Part shown: positions 9,317-19,177 of the stretch, one piece after another
Numbering within the stretch: the stretch's first letter is position 1
Layout of the letters: each line of letters starts with the position of its first letter
Assembly: GCA_964350315.1 (NCBI GenBank)
Contig: CAYGJD010000006.1
Location: forward strand, 1-64,000
Source: JAJZEO01 sp964350315
GTDB lineage: Bacteria; Chlamydiota; Chlamydiia; Chlamydiales; 2-12-FULL-49-11
DNA: 64,000 nucleotides
Direction: 5' to 3'
Notes under the pieces: model-generated
Databases searched by the model: none
Told to the model about the DNA's origin: nothing
Seen by the model: the letters and a program-made list of their open reading frames with translations, nothing else
Program-made: the position numbers and the translations under genes

Positions 9317-11299
9317 CTAGCGGGTAAAGAGGTCTAGGGAGGTGTATTCTGCGAGCTGGTCACGAAGTGCAGCTGCATCTTCGAAGCGGTATTCTTTGGC
9401 GGCTTGTTTCATTTGTTTTTCTAGTTGCTCGATTTTTTTCTCTAGTTGGGTATGGGTGAGCTCGATTTTTTTCTTTTCTGGGGTCTTTTCTGCGAGGCCA
9501 AAGGTTTCAAGGAGGTTTTCTATGCGGCCTCTTTTTGTAGAATGGGGGGTGATGTTGTGTTCTTTGTTGTAGGTTTCTTGGTGAGCTCGGCGATTTTGTG
9601 TAACCGTTACACATGCATCGATTGACTTGGTCATTTTGTCTGCGTAGAGGATTACGCGCCCTTTGACATTCCGTGAGGCTCGACCGCACGTTTGTATGAG
9701 GGCTGTTTCACTGCGCAGGAATCCTTCTTTATCTGCATCAAGGATTGCAACAAGTGAGACTTCTGGGATGTCAAGGCCTTCTCTTAAGAGATTTATACCA
9801 ACGAGGACGTCGAACTTGTCTTCTCGTAGGTCTTTAATGATTTGTATGCGCTCAAGTGTTTCAATTTCTGAATGGAGGTATTTAGCGCGGATACCTATTT
9901 CTTTAAGGTAGGATGTAAGTTCTTCTGAGAGCTTTTTGGTAAGAGTTGTAACCAAGACTTTTCCGCCTGTTGCGCGCTCTTTGCGGATCTCTTCAAGGCA
10001 ATCATCAACTTGGAATTCTGCTTTTCTAATTTCTATGATTGGGTCGAGAAGTCCTGTTGGTCTAATGACTTGCTCTACTATCTCCCCCTCTGATTCTCCA
10101 ATTTCAAACTCTGCCGGAGTAGCAGAAACATAGATACATTGGCCAATCTTTTCATGAAATTCTTCAAACTTGAGTGGTCTGTTGTCAAATGCTGTTGGCA
10201 ATCGAAAACCAAAGTCAACAAGGGCTGTTTTTCTGGCGCGGTCGCCATTATACATTGCTCTGACTTGTGGAATCATCTGATGGGATTCATCAACAAAGAG
10301 GAGAAAGTCTTTAGGGAAGTAGTCTATCAAGCAATGTGGCGGATCTCCTGGCGATCTGCTTGAAAAATGAAGGGAATAATTTTCGATTCCTTTGCAAAAT
10401 CCAACTTCTTTAATCAATTCCATATCATAACGCGTTCTTTGTCTAATGCGCTGCTCTTCTGCATATTGTTTGTTTTTATTAAAGTGTTCGATGCGAAGAT
10501 TAAGCTCTTCTCGAATCGTTTCTACTGCTTTGAATCTGAGCTCTTCTGGTGTGACGTGGTGAGATCCAGGATAGATAGAAATTTCTGCTTTTTCTTTTTT
10601 TGTTTTTCCTGTGAGTGGATCAATTTCTGTAATTTTTTCTATCTCATCTCCGAAAAACTCGATGCGATAGGCTACTTTTTCTTCATAGGCTGGAACAATT
10701 TCAATAATATCGCCTCGTACTCGAAAATGGCCACGTGTTAATTCAAAATCATTTCTTTTGTAGTGTAAGTGAACTAAATGAATGAGAATTCGGTCTCGTT
10801 CAATTTCCTGACCAACCTTTAATCCTAATACCATTTTTTGATAGTTTTCAGGCTCACCAAGACCATATATGCAAGAAACGGAAGCAACGATCACGACATC
10901 GCGTCTTTCCATCAGGGTACGCGTTGCTGAGAGTCTCATGCGATCGATGGTATCGTTAATCGCCATGTCTTTTTCAATATACGTATCTGTTCTTGCAATG
11001 TAGGCTTCTGGCTGATAGTAATCGTAGTAAGAGACGAAGTATTCGACAGCATTTTCTGGAAAAAAGGCTTTGAATTCTTGATAAAGCTGGGCTGCTAGTG
11101 TTTTGTTATGTGCAAGGACAAGCGTTGGTCTGTTCACTTTTTCAATTACGTTTGCCATTGTAAACGTTTTTCCTGAACCTGTGATGCCTAGAAGGACTTG
11201 CTTTTTCTTGCCTTGATTTAGGCCTCTTACAAGTTTTTCGATAGCAGAAGGTTGATCACCGCAAGGAGAAAAATCTGTATGGAGACGGAATTTATCCAT
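9317..11299 (-). CDS. uvrB: Excinuclease ABC subunit B
   Basis: This 660-residue protein is full length for UvrB, the DNA-damage-verifying helicase of nucleotide excision repair. The Walker A motif GITGSGKT lies near residue 40. The beta-hairpin region YYDYYQPEAY follows at about residue 90, then helicase motifs DESH and the late block QTCGRASRN. The UvrC-binding UVR motif is at the C-terminus (YRFEDAAALRDQL). It begins 2 nt after the stop of the upstream tyrP gene, so greA-tyrP-uvrB form one leftward unit. In sampled lines the plus strand is richer in G than C over this gene, unlike the next 26 kb, hinting at a local inversion or rearrangement at the island border. Confidence 0.98.
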   Translation of the reverse strand: MDKFRLHTDFSPCGDQPSAIEKLVRGLNQGKKKQVLLGITGSGKTFTMANVIEKVNRPTLVLAHNKTLAAQLYQEFKAFFPENAVEYFVSYYDYYQPEAYIARTDTYIEKDMAINDTIDRMRLSATRTLMERRDVVIVASVSCIYGLGEPENYQKMVLGLKVGQEIERDRILIHLVHLHYKRNDFELTRGHFRVRGDIIEIVPAYEEKVAYRIEFFGDEIEKITEIDPLTGKTKKEKAEISIYPGSHHVTPEELRFKAVETIREELNLRIEHFNKNKQYAEEQRIRQRTRYDMELIKEVGFCKGIENYSLHFSSRSPGDPPHCLIDYFPKDFLLFVDESHQMIPQVRAMYNGDRARKTALVDFGFRLPTAFDNRPLKFEEFHEKIGQCIYVSATPAEFEIGESEGEIVEQVIRPTGLLDPIIEIRKAEFQVDDCLEEIRKERATGGKVLVTTLTKKLSEELTSYLKEIGIRAKYLHSEIETLERIQIIKDLREDKFDVLVGINLLREGLDIPEVSLVAILDADKEGFLRSETALIQTCGRASRNVKGRVILYADKMTKSIDACVTVTQNRRAHQETYNKEHNITPHSTKRGRIENLLETFGLAEKTPEKKKIELTHTQLEKKIEQLEKQMKQAAKEYRFEDAAALRDQLAEYTSLDLFTR

Positions 11300-11301
11300 G
11301 A

Positions 11302-12549
11302 CTAGCTACTGTTTGCAATTTTTTCAAAGGCGCCTGTAAAAAATCCCCATCTGATCAATATATTTACGACAACAATCGTAAATGAGAAAAGAATCGTAAG
11401 AGATAATAGAACTCTTCCCCAAATAGTTTTATAAAAACTTGGTTTATCTAATGTCCATGCCATTGCTGCTGGTAAAAACACCAATAAAATTGCAACAAAA
11501 GCTCCTGCATATTCAAGGGCTAATAAAAAGCCTCTTTCGTATGAAAAAACAAATATAAGTGGCGGAACAAATGTCAAAAGTATTGCAAGCAGCTTTCCTT
11601 CCCAACTTTTTTTCAGTTTCAATCCATCAGTCAAAAAGTCTGACAAACTTAAGCTTACTCCTAAAAATGAAGTGATAATTGCAAAAAAGGAGAAAAAGTA
11701 GGCCCCTGCTTGAACGTAGGGTGAGTGAGCAATCTTTGCAAGCGATGCTGTAATTGGAGAGCCATTTTTCCAAGCCATTGCTAAACCGTCTGGCCCAGTG
11801 AGTGGAACGACTCCTAGCACAAGAAACTGCCATAAAATATTGACTGCTAAAGCTATTAAACTTCCAATTAAGATGACTTTGTAGAGCCCTTTTCGATCGT
11901 GTCCAATATAAGTTGTTAAACTTGGGATGATGATATGGTATCCAAAAGAAGTTAACACCACTGGAGCTGCATACATAAAGGGTGTCCAAGAAACATGCTG
12001 CAATAAAGTTGTGTGAATATGTGAGGGTAAAAATCCAATTAAAAGGATATACGACAAGACAAGAGCTGCCATAAGTAATCGATTTATTACGTCAACGCCT
12101 CGAGTTCCAAGATAGATAAATCCCCCAAAAAAAAGAGGAAGTAAAAATTTGGCTGCACTGAGTGGGACGTTTATAGAAAAAATTTCCTTGAATGCGACAC
12201 TAAAAAGCGGTGCACTTGCCGAAATATAAGCTGCCATTAAGGAGTAGAGTAAAAGTAGATAGACAACCCAGCTAAGAGCCTGTCCCCAAGCGCCAAGTCT
12301 TCTTCTAGCCATCGTTGTGATGTTGATATTTCCAGGTATTGAGCAATTGACATCGACAAAGAAAAACCCTGTAAAGAGCATGAACATCCAACAAAGAACA
12401 AAAAGCAAAATAGATGGGAAAAAGCCTGAAAAGCCCGTTGTAACTGGAAGTCCCAGCATTCCAACACCAATCGTTGTTCCTGCAACGAGCAGAACTGCTC
12501 CAAAATATTGACCGAGTGAGGCTCCCCTCTCTTTGGTCTTTACCTTCAT
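11302..12549 (-). CDS. tyrP: Aromatic amino acid permease, TyrP/Mtr type (HAAAP family)
   Basis: A 415-residue inner-membrane protein with about eleven hydrophobic segments. The N-terminal signature VAGTTIGVGMLGLPVTTGFSG is typical of the hydroxy/aromatic amino acid permease family (E. coli TyrP, Mtr, TnaB), which imports tyrosine or tryptophan with protons. Its ATG overlaps the greA stop as ATGA. A second copy of the family is at 17870-19114 on the other strand; chlamydiae commonly carry two. Which amino acid each carries cannot be read from sequence. Confidence 0.93.
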   Translation of the reverse strand: MKVKTKERGASLGQYFGAVLLVAGTTIGVGMLGLPVTTGFSGFFPSILLFVLCWMFMLFTGFFFVDVNCSIPGNINITTMARRRLGAWGQALSWVVYLLLLYSLMAAYISASAPLFSVAFKEIFSINVPLSAAKFLLPLFFGGFIYLGTRGVDVINRLLMAALVLSYILLIGFLPSHIHTTLLQHVSWTPFMYAAPVVLTSFGYHIIIPSLTTYIGHDRKGLYKVILIGSLIALAVNILWQFLVLGVVPLTGPDGLAMAWKNGSPITASLAKIAHSPYVQAGAYFFSFFAIITSFLGVSLSLSDFLTDGLKLKKSWEGKLLAILLTFVPPLIFVFSYERGFLLALEYAGAFVAILLVFLPAAMAWTLDKPSFYKTIWGRVLLSLTILFSFTIVVVNILIRWGFFTGAFEKIANSS

Positions 12550-14696
12550 CCCAAAATGCTCCCAATTTCAGCAACTTTCCACGTCTTTCCGAGTACAGTA
12601 CAACTTTGTCCTTTATTCAGGCCAATTAAATCTGTTGCAAGTTTTGATTGAGATGAAATGATATTCTCTTCTGGATTCGCATCCCATGGGCCAAGTAATG
12701 TATATTTAACTTTCTCGCCACCATCATTTTCCAATTCAACTACACATCCAATATTTACTTTAGATGTGTCAATATCTTGAAGTGTCAAAACGCGCATTTT
12801 TTTTGCTTGATCTGAGAGAAATTTCAATTCGCTTTGTAGTCTTGATCTTTTTTCAAGAGCAAATTTATATTCACTATTTTCTCGTAAATCCCCGTGAGAT
12901 CTAGCTATTTCGATTTCTTTAGCATTTTCAATCGTTTCAACTGTCCCGATTTGTTCGATTCTTTCGTTAATTTTTCTAAATCCGTCTGTTGTTGTCCAAA
13001 TGATCTCTTCTACTTCATCTTCTATCCCTTTCTTAAGAGCGCCAATAGATGGGTGAACAACTTCTGCAAGTGAATAAAGAATTTTCACATCATGGTCATT
13101 TAGTGTCTGACATTTTGTCGAAAGAAGGAGAATTTCTTTAACAACTTCTAAGCTTGCATTTTGAAAAATTCTTCGAACATGTGCAAATCGACCGCTTTGC
13201 AGGAAGTTATGCATTCTTTTTGATAAATCGCGGTACTGAGGTTTTGTTTCAATCAAGTGAAGGAGAATGAAAAACGCTTCAAAAAATCTGTTTTTCCCTT
13301 CTTGATCGCTATAAAGATATTTATCCGAACTCATTATTTTTTGAAAATACCACAAAACTGCCGGTGGACAACAATTTGGCATTTCAATCAACTGCTCGAT
13401 TGTTGTTGAAAGTTCCTTTTTATCCTCTTGCTTCATTAACTCATCTAGTAAGTAGTCGCGAAGTGTGTTTTGATCAAGGATGATAATAAGTGAAGCAAAA
13501 ATAGGCACCCAATCAGGTTTTTCTTTTTGTATTCCCATCAATAGACGTTTTTTATAGGCAAGAACATGAATGTTTTCGACCATTTTATCTACTTGAGGAA
13601 TCTTTGAGATCAATGTTCCTAAATCTTGATCTTTTTCATGCCCAAGGTCTTGAAGAATAAAAAGAACTTGAATCTCATCACTATCTGAAATTTCTTCGTT
13701 TTGGAGGATGTCAGTCATTTGTGTAACCAACATAGATTTGAATTCATCATTTTTCAGAGCAGCAGGAAAATCTCTTAAAAACGTATAAATCATTTCAATA
13801 AGTGTTTTCACATCAGGCTTAGTATTCAACGCTTTAATCAATCTTTCTTCATGCGAAACTTCAACCCTTCTAAGCTTAAAATTTTCTTTTAAGGATTTAG
13901 GAGTCTCAATGTATGTGTCTTTTTTGAGTTTTGTTCTTGTTGATTGCCACCATTTAGCCCACATTTCTTCAGGGATAACTAATTCTGATAGCTCATCTTT
14001 TATTTCAGCGGCCGTTTTTGGTCCAAGATCTTTTAATAAGAGATGGATTAATTCTACAGGGTGCTTTTTCGCAAATACTTCAAACTCATCTGGTGTTCCA
14101 AATCTTCTGGCAAGAAAATGGTCGTGTCCGATTGGTATTAAAGTCTTGAACGCATTTTTGAAACTTAATTCTTTATGACCTGCAACATAATCAAACTCAA
14201 GAGTTACTTGTTCTCGAAGAACTGAAACTTCAGTCACTTCTCCAACGCCCCATCCACCAGTGTGAATAAAGAAGTTCCCCTCTTTCATGTGCGTAAGTAG
14301 TTCAAAGTTGCTAATGGAATATTGAAAATCATTTTGATCAACAAGACCGACGAGTCGAGCTTTTTTTTGAAAATCAGGGTCATTTGGGTAGCGGTCTTCT
14401 AAATAAAGTAGAGCAATTTCTGCAAGTCTACTATCATTCGTTGTTTGTAAATCATATACGAGCTTGATCACATCATCCTTGAGCGGCCCATCTTTCATTG
14501 TTTCCCAGAGAAGTAATACTTGATCTGCATATGTACCGAATGATTCACAGTAAGGTGAGTTTTTGATACAGAGAAGTATTTCTTTTATTTCTTCTCCATC
14601 AAATTCTTCTGAGAGACAGTATTCTTGCCACAAAGAGACTACGCCAACGAGGCTATGTTTTGATAAGTGCTTTTGAAATTGTTTGAGATATTCCAT
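12546..14696 (-). CDS. greA: Transcription elongation factor GreA with long chlamydial N-terminal extension
   Basis: The start ATG at 14696 follows AAAGGAATC, a fair ribosome site; an upstream frame to 14771 is unsupported. The protein is 716 residues, while ordinary GreA has about 160. The GreA part is the C-terminal 150 or so residues: an N-terminal coiled coil with the acidic-tip region ARSHGDLRENSEY, then the C-terminal FKBP-like domain (VNIGCVVELENDGGEKVKY and DLIGLNKGQ). It rescues backtracked RNA polymerase by stimulating transcript cleavage. The first 550 residues are mostly helical-looking with no enzymatic motif I recognise; this fused form is characteristic of chlamydiae. First gene of greA-tyrP-uvrB, divergent from nqrA. 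Confidence 0.95.
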   Translation of the reverse strand: MEYLKQFQKHLSKHSLVGVVSLWQEYCLSEEFDGEEIKEILLCIKNSPYCESFGTYADQVLLLWETMKDGPLKDDVIKLVYDLQTTNDSRLAEIALLYLEDRYPNDPDFQKKARLVGLVDQNDFQYSISNFELLTHMKEGNFFIHTGGWGVGEVTEVSVLREQVTLEFDYVAGHKELSFKNAFKTLIPIGHDHFLARRFGTPDEFEVFAKKHPVELIHLLLKDLGPKTAAEIKDELSELVIPEEMWAKWWQSTRTKLKKDTYIETPKSLKENFKLRRVEVSHEERLIKALNTKPDVKTLIEMIYTFLRDFPAALKNDEFKSMLVTQMTDILQNEEISDSDEIQVLFILQDLGHEKDQDLGTLISKIPQVDKMVENIHVLAYKKRLLMGIQKEKPDWVPIFASLIIILDQNTLRDYLLDELMKQEDKKELSTTIEQLIEMPNCCPPAVLWYFQKIMSSDKYLYSDQEGKNRFFEAFFILLHLIETKPQYRDLSKRMHNFLQSGRFAHVRRIFQNASLEVVKEILLLSTKCQTLNDHDVKILYSLAEVVHPSIGALKKGIEDEVEEIIWTTTDGFRKINERIEQIGTVETIENAKEIEIARSHGDLRENSEYKFALEKRSRLQSELKFLSDQAKKMRVLTLQDIDTSKVNIGCVVELENDGGEKVKYTLLGPWDANPEENIISSQSKLATDLIGLNKGQSCTVLGKTWKVAEIGSILG

Positions 14697-14785
14697 GATT
14701 CCTTTCAAATAAGAATTGCTATTAAACCGAATTTCCGAGAAAACTATACCTTGATAGCATAACCTGAACACATATTTATCCGCAA

Positions 14786-16108
14786 ATGGTTAAGATACGT
14801 ATTAAACACGGGCTAGATGTTCCTTTTGCATGTCCAGCCAAAGAAGATATAGTTATATCGCCTGTTGCAACAGGTATTGCACTCGATCTATCCCCCTTTT
14901 CTAAGAAATCAAGACTTCGGTCAAATGTAGAAATAGGCGATCGGGTCCTCCTTGGCGGCACTCTTGCTCATGACACACATCTAAATGAAAGAATTTTCAC
15001 TTCTCCTGCAGCGGGAACTGTTACAGATATTGTAAGAGGAGAGAAACGGCGCTTAATGTCTATTGTCATTCGCAAAGATGAGAATGAAAAGCAAGTTGAA
15101 AGACCTCCTATTTCTTTAAATGCAAGCAAGGAAGAGATTCTGGATGCTCTATTTTCGAGTGGATTGTCTCCTTTTCTTTTATCTAGACCTTTTAATAAGC
15201 TGATTTCCAAAACAAAAATGCCTCGCGCTATATTTATCAACACAATCGCATCATCTCCTCTCTCTCATTCCCATGTTTATACTCTCTTCAATGAAAACGA
15301 AACCTTTCAAAAGGGCTTAACATTACTTTCAAAGATTGCTAAGTGCCACCTAATCTCTCAAGGAAGTCCTTTTGATCAATTTACAGATGTTACTCACCAC
15401 ACAGCTTTCGGTCCCCACCCCGTTGGGCTTCCTTCTGTGCACATAGAGAACATCTCGCCTATAAAAGATCCTGATGATTGCATTTGGACTATTGAAGTCG
15501 ATGGCGTAATCTCTATCGGCGCTCTTTTAGGTGAGGGTAGATATCACACTAATAGAACGATTGGACTAACAGGACCAGGATTTAAAGAAGAAGACAGAAA
15601 GCTCTATCGAGTAAGGGCTGGATGCGAAATATCTCCTCTAATCGAAAGCCGCCTGATGGAAAATGTCGATCGTGTGATCGTCGGGGATGCTTTAACAGGA
15701 ACTACAGGAAAAACTCATCTTGGATTCTCAGATCTTCAAATATGTGCGCTTATGAAGCCTAAACCTCGCCGTATTCTCCCTTTCATACGCATCGGATCTC
15801 CTAATTTTACCTCACATAGGACATATCTTCGAAAAAAAACCTATGATTTCTCTGCACGCATGCTCGGCGAAGAAAGACCCATCGTCGACGGAAGCCTCTA
15901 TCAAAAGGTCATGCCTCTATCTATCCCTGTTGAACCATTTATTAAAGCACTCTTAGCAAAAGATTTTGAAATGGCTCTTGATCTTGGCCTGCTCAGCGTA
16001 GTTCCTGAAGATTTTTCTCTCTGTGAATTTATCTGCCCTTCCAAAGTTTCTTTCACAAGCATTGTTGAAAAAGGAATTGCTGAATATTTAGAACTTTATG
16101 CGACTTAA
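14786..16108 (+). CDS. nqrA: Na+-translocating NADH-quinone reductase subunit A
   Basis: This 440-residue protein matches NqrA, the membrane-associated cytosolic subunit of the sodium-pumping NADH:quinone reductase. The N-terminus shows IRIKHGLDVPFACPA and the barrel-sandwich-type block FTSPAAGTVTDIVRGEKRRL. Mid-protein blocks HHTAFGPHPVGLP and IEVDGVISIGALL follow. The other nqr subunits are not in the window, which fits the split nqr genes of chlamydiae. Divergent from greA with about 90 bp between starts; the greA/nqrA neighbourhood also occurs in Chlamydia. Confidence 0.94.
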   Translation: MVKIRIKHGLDVPFACPAKEDIVISPVATGIALDLSPFSKKSRLRSNVEIGDRVLLGGTLAHDTHLNERIFTSPAAGTVTDIVRGEKRRLMSIVIRKDENEKQVERPPISLNASKEEILDALFSSGLSPFLLSRPFNKLISKTKMPRAIFINTIASSPLSHSHVYTLFNENETFQKGLTLLSKIAKCHLISQGSPFDQFTDVTHHTAFGPHPVGLPSVHIENISPIKDPDDCIWTIEVDGVISIGALLGEGRYHTNRTIGLTGPGFKEEDRKLYRVRAGCEISPLIESRLMENVDRVIVGDALTGTTGKTHLGFSDLQICALMKPKPRRILPFIRIGSPNFTSHRTYLRKKTYDFSARMLGEERPIVDGSLYQKVMPLSIPVEPFIKALLAKDFEMALDLGLLSVVPEDFSLCEFICPSKVSFTSIVEKGIAEYLELYAT

Positions 16109-16218
16109 ACAAATCACCATAAAGATTGAAAAATGAGAACCTCTTTTTCTGCTCCCCTTGCGTTTTAAGAGCGATACCGATTAGAATTAGCATTTGTCAC
16201 TTTTTCTTAGGAGAAAAC

Positions 16219-17865
16219 ATGCTGGAAGACTATGAAGAATTCACAGAAACTCAGAAAAAAATTCTAGAGAAATATGTTACAAGCACAACGAGCAACATTT
16301 TTGCTTTGAGAAACTTGCCTGAGGTTATCAAAGGGGCTCTATTTTCCCGCTATTCGCGATCAAGTTTAGGTTTGAGATCTCTTTTGCTCAAAGACTTCAT
16401 TAAAAACGATGAGACTCTTTTTGATTCTATTGTTGGCTCTAGCAAAGAGTCTACAGAGAGTGAAGAACAAGTGAGTGCGATTAAAAAAGCTCAAAACTTT
16501 TATGATCGTATTCTAGATGGATATGGTGATGACTCAATTGGCGAGCTAGGTGGAGCGCACCTTGCGATCGAACATATTTCAATGCTTGCTGCAAAAATCA
16601 TCGAAGACCGCAGAATTGGCGGCTCTCCTCTGGAAAAATCTACTCGCTATGTTTATTTTGATCAAAAAATAAATGGTGAGTATTTGTTTTATCGCGAACC
16701 TATTTTAATGACGAGCGCCTTTCGCGACTTGTATATCAACATGTGCGACCATTTATTTCAAGTTTACGGGGAACTCATTCCGCAACTTACAGAAATCATG
16801 GAGCAAGATTTCCCTAAAGATCCTGAAGTGTCAAAGGTTGCTTATACTGCTGCTTTAAGAGCGAAGGTTCTTGACTGTTTACGTGGATTATTACCTGCAA
16901 GTACGCTAACAAACATGGGTATGTTTGGAAATGGCCGTTTTTTTGAATCGTTGTTACAAGGTCTTGGCTGCGAAACATTGAGTGAGCCTATCGAAATCGC
17001 AAAGCGTGGTCATACTGAAATGTCCAAAGTTATCCCCTCTTTTGTCCGAAGGGCAGATTCAACGCACCCTCACTTCATTTCTTTTCAAAAATTTAAAGAA
17101 TCAATGACCGCAGACATAAAAAAACTTTCCCAAGAACACTTGAATGAGTATCAACCAAAAGAAGGTGCTCGCGTAAAGCTTGTTGATTTTGACAAAGATT
17201 CTGCAAGAGTTGTTGCTTCTATGCTTCTCTTTAATCATGCAAATTGCAGCCTTTCTGATATTCGTGATCATATAAGCAAACTCAGCGATGAGGAGATTGA
17301 ACGAATTCTAGATGGTGGTGCAGCTTCCCGTAAAAATCGCAGACAAAAATCTCCACGAGCTCTTGAACATGCAAATTTTACTTTTGAAATCGTTGCCGAT
17401 TTTGGAATATATCGCGATTTACAAAGACACAGAATGCTGACTCAAGAAAGACAAACGTTAACTTGTGACTGGGGATACTACATTCCTAAAGAGATTTTAG
17501 GCACATCGATGGAAAAAAAATATCGATCAGCGATGGACCAAGCAAAAGATGTGTATGACAAAATTCGCTGCGATTTACCTGAAGAAGCGCAGTATGTTGT
17601 TCCAATGGCATATAATATTCATTGGTACTTCCGAATTAATCTACGTGCTCTTCAATGGTTAACAGAACTACGTTCAGCGCCACAGGGCCACCCTGCATAT
17701 CGCTATGTCGCACAAGCTCTCGCAGCTGAAACTTTCACAGCAATTCCAGAGTTTAAGCGTTTCTTTAAGTTTGTTGATTTTGATGGATATGACCTAGGAA
17801 GATTAGATCAAGAAATCAGAAGCGTTGACAAAGCAAATGCACGTCTTGCAAATAAGGAACATTAA
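16219..17865 (+). CDS. thyX: FAD-dependent thymidylate synthase, long duplicated chlamydial form
   Basis: The start ATG at 16219 follows TAGGAGAAAAC; an upstream frame from 16126 would add 31 unsupported residues. The protein has 548 residues, about twice the usual ThyX, and contains two ThyX-like halves. The first has DSIGELGGAHLAIEHIS and PLEKSTRYVYFD; the second has FGIYRDLQRHRMLTQERQ. The canonical RHRxxSxNExSxRY signature appears split, with S.RY kept in the first half and RHR in the second. ThyX makes dTMP from dUMP using FAD and methylene-tetrahydrofolate. Confidence 0.92.
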   Translation: MLEDYEEFTETQKKILEKYVTSTTSNIFALRNLPEVIKGALFSRYSRSSLGLRSLLLKDFIKNDETLFDSIVGSSKESTESEEQVSAIKKAQNFYDRILDGYGDDSIGELGGAHLAIEHISMLAAKIIEDRRIGGSPLEKSTRYVYFDQKINGEYLFYREPILMTSAFRDLYINMCDHLFQVYGELIPQLTEIMEQDFPKDPEVSKVAYTAALRAKVLDCLRGLLPASTLTNMGMFGNGRFFESLLQGLGCETLSEPIEIAKRGHTEMSKVIPSFVRRADSTHPHFISFQKFKESMTADIKKLSQEHLNEYQPKEGARVKLVDFDKDSARVVASMLLFNHANCSLSDIRDHISKLSDEEIERILDGGAASRKNRRQKSPRALEHANFTFEIVADFGIYRDLQRHRMLTQERQTLTCDWGYYIPKEILGTSMEKKYRSAMDQAKDVYDKIRCDLPEEAQYVVPMAYNIHWYFRINLRALQWLTELRSAPQGHPAYRYVAQALAAETFTAIPEFKRFFKFVDFDGYDLGRLDQEIRSVDKANARLANKEH

Positions 17866-17869
17866 ACAA

Positions 17870-19114
17870 ATGAAAGGCACAGAAAAAGCTCACTCCAGAG
17901 CAAAAAAAGGCTCTGTTTTTGGTGGAATGCTTTTAATTGCTGGAAGTTGTATTGGTGCTGGCATGTTGGGCTTGCCTATTCTTACTGGAATGGCAGGATT
18001 TTTTCCCTCTCTTGTAATGTTTATCCTTGCTTGCTTTTTTATGACAACTACATCTCTTCTCCTTGTAGAAGTTGGGCAATGGTTTGAAGGAAAAACCAAT
18101 TTTATTTCCATGGTTACTCGCATGCTTGGCCCGTTGGGAAGAATTCTTGTTTGGGTGTTATATCTTTTTCTATTTTACGCTCTATTAACAGCCTACATTG
18201 CGGGAAGTGGGAATCACGTCTCCTCCCTCTTTGGTTCTGCATTTCCTTCTTGGGCAGGATCTACTTTTTTTGTTGTTCTATTTGGCTCTCTAGCCTTTTT
18301 TGGAACAAGAACTGTTGACCTGACAAATCGAGTTTTGATGGTGGGGAAAATTGCAGCTTTTATTTTTTTATTATGTATTGGATTTAGATATGTTGAAGTA
18401 GGCAAGCTTGAATATTTTGACACAAAATATGCTTTTTTCTCTTTACCGATATTGATCATTTCGTTTGGTTTTCAAAATATGATACCAACTTTGACTCATT
18501 ATTTAGACAATGACATTAAGAGAGTTAAACAATCAATTTTAGCAGGAGCTGCTTTTACGCTATGCGTTTATTTACTCTGGATGATCCTAGCTCTTGGTTC
18601 TCTCCCAATATCAGGTGAGCATGGAATTCTTCAAAGTTATCTTTCTGGAATTGATGCCGCACAAGCGCTGAGAGAAAATCTGCAAGCACCTATGATCGGA
18701 ACATTTGCTGCACTTCTTGCCTTTTTTGCAATTCTGACTTCATTTTTAGCTCAAACACTTACGCTTGTTCATTTTCTTTCTGATGGGCTAAACGTTAGAT
18801 CAGGCTATCGTGAAAATGTTTGGATTTGTATCCTTACTCTTTTTCCTCCTCTTGTTTTTGCAATATTTGACCCCTCTATTTTTTATGCTGCATTAGGTTT
18901 TGCCGGTGGTGTTTGTGCTGTTATTTTGTTTGGCATATTACCCGTATTGATGGTGTGGCGTGGTCGATATGGAATTGATGAACATCACGTGAGCGCATAT
19001 AAAGTTTTTGGTGGGCGTCGACTTCTTATTTTCTTATTTTGCATGGCTCTTTTTATTGTGTTTTATCAAGTTTCAGTGATGACTGGACTTGATCTTTTTC
19101 CTAAGCCCCACTAA
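17870..19114 (+). CDS. tyrP: Aromatic amino acid permease, TyrP type (second copy)
   Basis: I use the ATG at 17870; a frame from 17825 would lie inside thyX. The 414-residue protein has about eleven membrane segments and the HAAAP signature IAGSCIGAGMLGLPILTG near the N-terminus. Other shared blocks with the copy at 11302-12549 are FFGTRTVDLTNR and SFGFQNMIPTL. It imports an aromatic amino acid, probably tyrosine or tryptophan. It begins 4 nt after the thyX stop and is likely co-transcribed with it. Confidence 0.92.
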   Translation: MKGTEKAHSRAKKGSVFGGMLLIAGSCIGAGMLGLPILTGMAGFFPSLVMFILACFFMTTTSLLLVEVGQWFEGKTNFISMVTRMLGPLGRILVWVLYLFLFYALLTAYIAGSGNHVSSLFGSAFPSWAGSTFFVVLFGSLAFFGTRTVDLTNRVLMVGKIAAFIFLLCIGFRYVEVGKLEYFDTKYAFFSLPILIISFGFQNMIPTLTHYLDNDIKRVKQSILAGAAFTLCVYLLWMILALGSLPISGEHGILQSYLSGIDAAQALRENLQAPMIGTFAALLAFFAILTSFLAQTLTLVHFLSDGLNVRSGYRENVWICILTLFPPLVFAIFDPSIFYAALGFAGGVCAVILFGILPVLMVWRGRYGIDEHHVSAYKVFGGRRLLIFLFCMALFIVFYQVSVMTGLDLFPKPH

Positions 19115-19177
19115 GGCTTGAATCTTGCTTGGGTTTTATTCTCTCTCTATGCTAATCTTTGATCAGAGGTATGATGT

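Noticed and set aside
9342..10741. Several rightward open frames opposite uvrB
   Set aside because: They are antisense shadows of the intact uvrB gene, without ribosome sites or recognisable domains.
19103..19119. Terminator after the second tyrP gene
   Set aside because: The AAGCC/GGCTT hairpin is short and is not directly followed by a T run.
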